Of a stretch of DNA of 7,433 bases, positions 5,538-7,433 are shown in pieces; within the stretch, counting starts at the first letter, position 1, and the number at the start of each line of letters is the position of its first letter. The DNA is taken from positions 1 to 7,433 of the forward strand of contig CACYBT010000066.1 of the NCBI GenBank assembly GCA_902772715.1. Direction: 5' to 3'. Under the pieces are notes generated by a model that was not told the DNA's origin, searched no databases, and saw nothing but the letters and a program-made list of their open reading frames with translations. Source of the DNA: an uncultured Succinivibrio sp. (GTDB lineage Bacteria > Pseudomonadota > Gammaproteobacteria > Enterobacterales > Succinivibrionaceae). The translations under genes and the position numbers were made by a program.

Positions 5538-7148
5538 ATGAAGTTAACCTTAAAAGATATAAAAGAGCATAAAGAGGATTTTTCAAAGGCTAAAATCTCC
5601 CTGCCACAGTATGATGTGGACAAGGTTAAAGAAAAGACACTGCAGGATCCTGTATGGATGCACATGGGAGCGGGGAATATCTATCATGCCTTTATCGCTT
5701 CTGCCTGTCAGCGACTGTTAAACCATAAGGATCTTGAGACCGGTATTATTACGCTTTCCACCCGCAGTGCTGAAACCCGTGACAGAATTGAAATTCCTCA
5801 CGACCATCTTGAACTTGGTGTGACTTTACTCCCTGACGGCTCTACCAAAATGGAGGTTTTAGCCGCTACGGTTGCCGATCTGCTCATAAATGGCGAGGAT
5901 AAAGCCGATGAGGAGAAGTGCCGGCAGTTGTTTGCAAAGCAGTCTCTTAAGATGCTTTCCTTTACCATTACGGAAAAAGGTTATGCCCTCAAGGGACTTG
6001 ACGGTAAATTCCTACCTCAGGTTGAGGCTGATTTTAAAAACGGTCCTGACAGTGCTAAACATGGTATGTCCATTACCTGCGCCTTAATGTATGCGCGTTA
6101 TCTTGGCGGGCAGCAGCCTCTTGCGCTGGTGGCCATGGATAACTGTTCGCGTAATGGTGATAAGTTAAAGGACTCTGTTCTTACCATTGCCAAAAAGTGG
6201 GTCGAGAACGGCTTTTGTGAAAAGGGCTTTGTCGATTATCTTGAAGATGAGCACAAGGTGTCTTTTCCCTGCACCATGATTGATAAAATCACTCCACGAC
6301 CAGATGACAAAATCTGTACTTCCCTAAAAGAGATGGGCTTTACAGATATGGATGGGTTCAAGACTTCAAAAGGTACCTTTATCGCGCCTTTTGTGAATGC
6401 GGAAGAGCCTGAATATCTGGTGGTTGAAGACTGTTTCCCTAATGGGCGTCCACCTCTTGAGAAGGCGGGAGTGCTTTTTACCGATAAAAAGGGAGTGGCT
6501 TTGTGTGAACGCATGAAGGTCACCACCTGTCTTAATCCTCTGCATACGGCTTTGGCTGTCTATGGCTGTATTTTGGGATATCAAAAGATCTTTGAGGAAA
6601 TGGCAGATCCGCTTTTGGTAAAACTTGTCAAAACCTTGGGCTATGACGAGGGGTTAAAGGTAGTTGATGATCCGAAGATTTTAAATCCAAGGGATTTTTT
6701 AACCGAGGTTATCGAAAAGCGCCTGGTGAACAGTGCTCTGCCAGATACTCCGCAGCGTATTGCCACCGACAGTTCCTTAAAGGTACCGGTACGATTCGGC
6801 GAAACCTTAAAGAGTTATAAACGGCTGGGACTTGATACCAGAGGTCTTATCGCCATTCCTCTTGCCATCTCAGGCTGGCTGCGCTATCTTTTGGCGTTAG
6901 ATGACAACCTTGAAAAGATTGAGTTATCCGACGATCCGCAGCTGCCGGAACTTAAAAAACACCTTTCTCAAATAGAAATAGGTCATACCGAAAATGTCAG
7001 TGAGGTGCTGCATCCTATTTTGGCCAATGACTTACTGTTTGGTATAAGTCTTTATGAGGCTGGGATTGGTGAGACAGTTGAGAACATGTTTAAAGAGGAG
7101 ATTAAAGGGAAGGGAGCCGTCAGGGCAACTTTACAGAAATATCTGTAA
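5538..7148 (+). CDS. uxuB: Fructuronate reductase (mannonate oxidoreductase), mannitol dehydrogenase family
   Basis: This NAD-dependent long-chain polyol dehydrogenase most likely interconverts D-fructuronate and D-mannonate, supplying the substrate of UxuA encoded just upstream. The 536-residue protein shows the dinucleotide-binding N-terminus (MHMGAGNIYHAF, about 41-52), TLSTRSAETRD (72-82), FTITEKGYAL (142-151), VAMDNCSRNG (198-207), VSFPCTMIDKITPRPDD (241-257) and EDCFPNGRPPLEKAGV (297-312). The catalytic block is MKVTTCLNPLHTALA with Lys327, Asn333 and His336. Pseudomonas mannitol dehydrogenase has Lys and Asn five positions apart, whereas here they are six apart, which I associate from memory with a Firmicutes-like branch. 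AGGA (5530-5533) lies 4 bases before the ATG and only 9 bases separate it from uxuA, so the two are probably cotranscribed. Substrate choice rests on the uxuA neighbour. Another sugar-acid or polyol dehydrogenase is the alternative. Confidence 0.87.
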   Translation: MKLTLKDIKEHKEDFSKAKISLPQYDVDKVKEKTLQDPVWMHMGAGNIYHAFIASACQRLLNHKDLETGIITLSTRSAETRDRIEIPHDHLELGVTLLPDGSTKMEVLAATVADLLINGEDKADEEKCRQLFAKQSLKMLSFTITEKGYALKGLDGKFLPQVEADFKNGPDSAKHGMSITCALMYARYLGGQQPLALVAMDNCSRNGDKLKDSVLTIAKKWVENGFCEKGFVDYLEDEHKVSFPCTMIDKITPRPDDKICTSLKEMGFTDMDGFKTSKGTFIAPFVNAEEPEYLVVEDCFPNGRPPLEKAGVLFTDKKGVALCERMKVTTCLNPLHTALAVYGCILGYQKIFEEMADPLLVKLVKTLGYDEGLKVVDDPKILNPRDFLTEVIEKRLVNSALPDTPQRIATDSSLKVPVRFGETLKSYKRLGLDTRGLIAIPLAISGWLRYLLALDDNLEKIELSDDPQLPELKKHLSQIEIGHTENVSEVLHPILANDLLFGISLYEAGIGETVENMFKEEIKGKGAVRATLQKYL

Positions 7149-7167
7149 TCTTTAATGATTGTTTATG

Positions 7168-7194
7168 AAAAGGGCCAGGGTTTAGGCCCTTTTT
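7168..7194 (+). terminator. Intrinsic terminator after uxuB, possibly bidirectional
   Basis: AAAAGGGCC (7168-7176) pairs perfectly with GGCCCTTTT (7185-7193) across an eight-base loop, and the arm runs into a T-tract ending at 7194. The A-run on the left arm gives a T-tract on the other strand, so it could also stop the convergent minus-strand gene. It lies 19 bases after the uxuB stop. Confidence 0.88.
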
Positions 7195-7294
7195 AGTAAA
7201 TGAGAAGTACTCTTGAAGGTGCATAAACCTATCAAAAATCAATGAATAACATTGCCGCTATAAACCTGCAAAGATAATGTCGGTGCAATTTTGA

Positions 7295-7433
7295 CTACTG
7301 TTGTTTGCAGTAGACACAGTCAGGACCTGCAAAAACCATGGCATAAGCCTTGACGTTTTTGCCTTTAAAATTAAGAGCCTGTTTGTATGTTAATGCTTCG
7401 TTATTGGCTGCTTTTATGGCTTTTTGCAAAGCA
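7295..7433 (-). CDS. Unrecognised protein, C-terminal 45 codons, ending in CxxC (partial)
   Basis: On the minus strand a frame is open from the window edge (7432) to a TAG at 7295-7297 and encodes 45 residues. Its first part is Ala/Lys/Asn-rich and helical-looking (starting ALQKAIKAANNEALTYK), then GKNVKAYAMVFAGPDCVYCKQQ-like sequence follows: GKNVKAYAMVF, then AGPDCVYCKQQ and stop. A beta-strand followed by a CxxC resembles the start of a thioredoxin or DsbC/DsbG-type active site, but here the chain ends three residues after the second Cys. The protein is therefore either truncated or uses the Cys pair as a C-terminal redox or metal-binding tail. It is not a haem site, since no His follows. 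The orientation is convergent with uxuB, with about 100 empty bases and the hairpin between them. No function is assigned. The frame could be fortuitous, as no start is visible. Confidence 0.5.
   Translation of the reverse strand, partial: ALQKAIKAANNEALTYKQALNFKGKNVKAYAMVFAGPDCVYCKQQ

Noticed and set aside
6236..6584. Minus-strand frames of 72-96 codons opposite uxuB.
   Set aside because: They overlap the strongly conserved central and catalytic region of UxuB, and their composition looks like a coding shadow.
7304..7334. Inverted repeat TTTGCAG...CTGCAAA near the right end as a possible hairpin or regulatory site.
   Set aside because: The 7-base arms are separated by 17 bases, have no T-run, and fall within the minus-strand coding frame, where they encode parts of the AGP and CK codons. 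Chance is sufficient.

Overview
The window (7433 bases, roughly 45% GC by eye, densely coded on the + strand) looks like a chromosomal piece of a gammaproteobacterium. The backbone is the classic ribD-ribE-ribH-nusB-thiL riboflavin/thiamine block, followed by a Mip/FkpA-type FKBP lipoprotein and a hexuronate operon whose proteins resemble the forms found in gut Firmicutes. That mix suggests a gut or rumen anaerobe, possibly Succinivibrionaceae-like. The taxonomic placement is inference from family resemblance, not a search result.

Positions 1-4158 form one tightly packed unit: the 3' part of ribD, then ribE (riboflavin synthase), ribH (lumazine synthase), nusB (antitermination factor), thiL (thiamine-monophosphate kinase) and an FKBP-type peptidyl-prolyl isomerase. 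Gaps between genes are 11-26 bases, apart from 53 bases before the FKBP gene. I see no terminator before the strong hairpin plus T-run at 4136-4158. RibD, RibH and RibE carry out successive late steps of riboflavin synthesis. The ribBA gene that often sits between ribE and ribH in related bacteria is absent here, and the FKBP gene occupies the place where pgpA often follows thiL. At two junctions (ribD/ribE and nusB/thiL) the UAG stop codon forms part of the next gene's ribosome binding site with identical geometry. This fixes the thiL start at a GTG (2089).

Positions 4159-4403 are an AT-rich non-coding leader with a perfect TTGACA box, a candidate -10, a separate extended -10 and a weak CRP-like half site. 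It drives uxuA (mannonate dehydratase, 4404) and uxuB (fructuronate reductase of the long-chain mannitol dehydrogenase family, 5538). Together these convert fructuronate to mannonate and then to 2-keto-3-deoxygluconate, so the host probably uses glucuronate-type sugars. A hairpin terminator follows at 7168-7194.

From 7295 to the window end, the minus strand carries the last 45 codons of an unrecognised gene whose protein ends in a C-terminal CxxC motif. I found no convincing wholly new system. The points most worth a second look are the unusual ThiL residues, the K/E/A-rich repeat tail and sorting signal of the FKBP lipoprotein, the Firmicutes-like uxu pair with an altered catalytic spacing, and the terminal CxxC gene.
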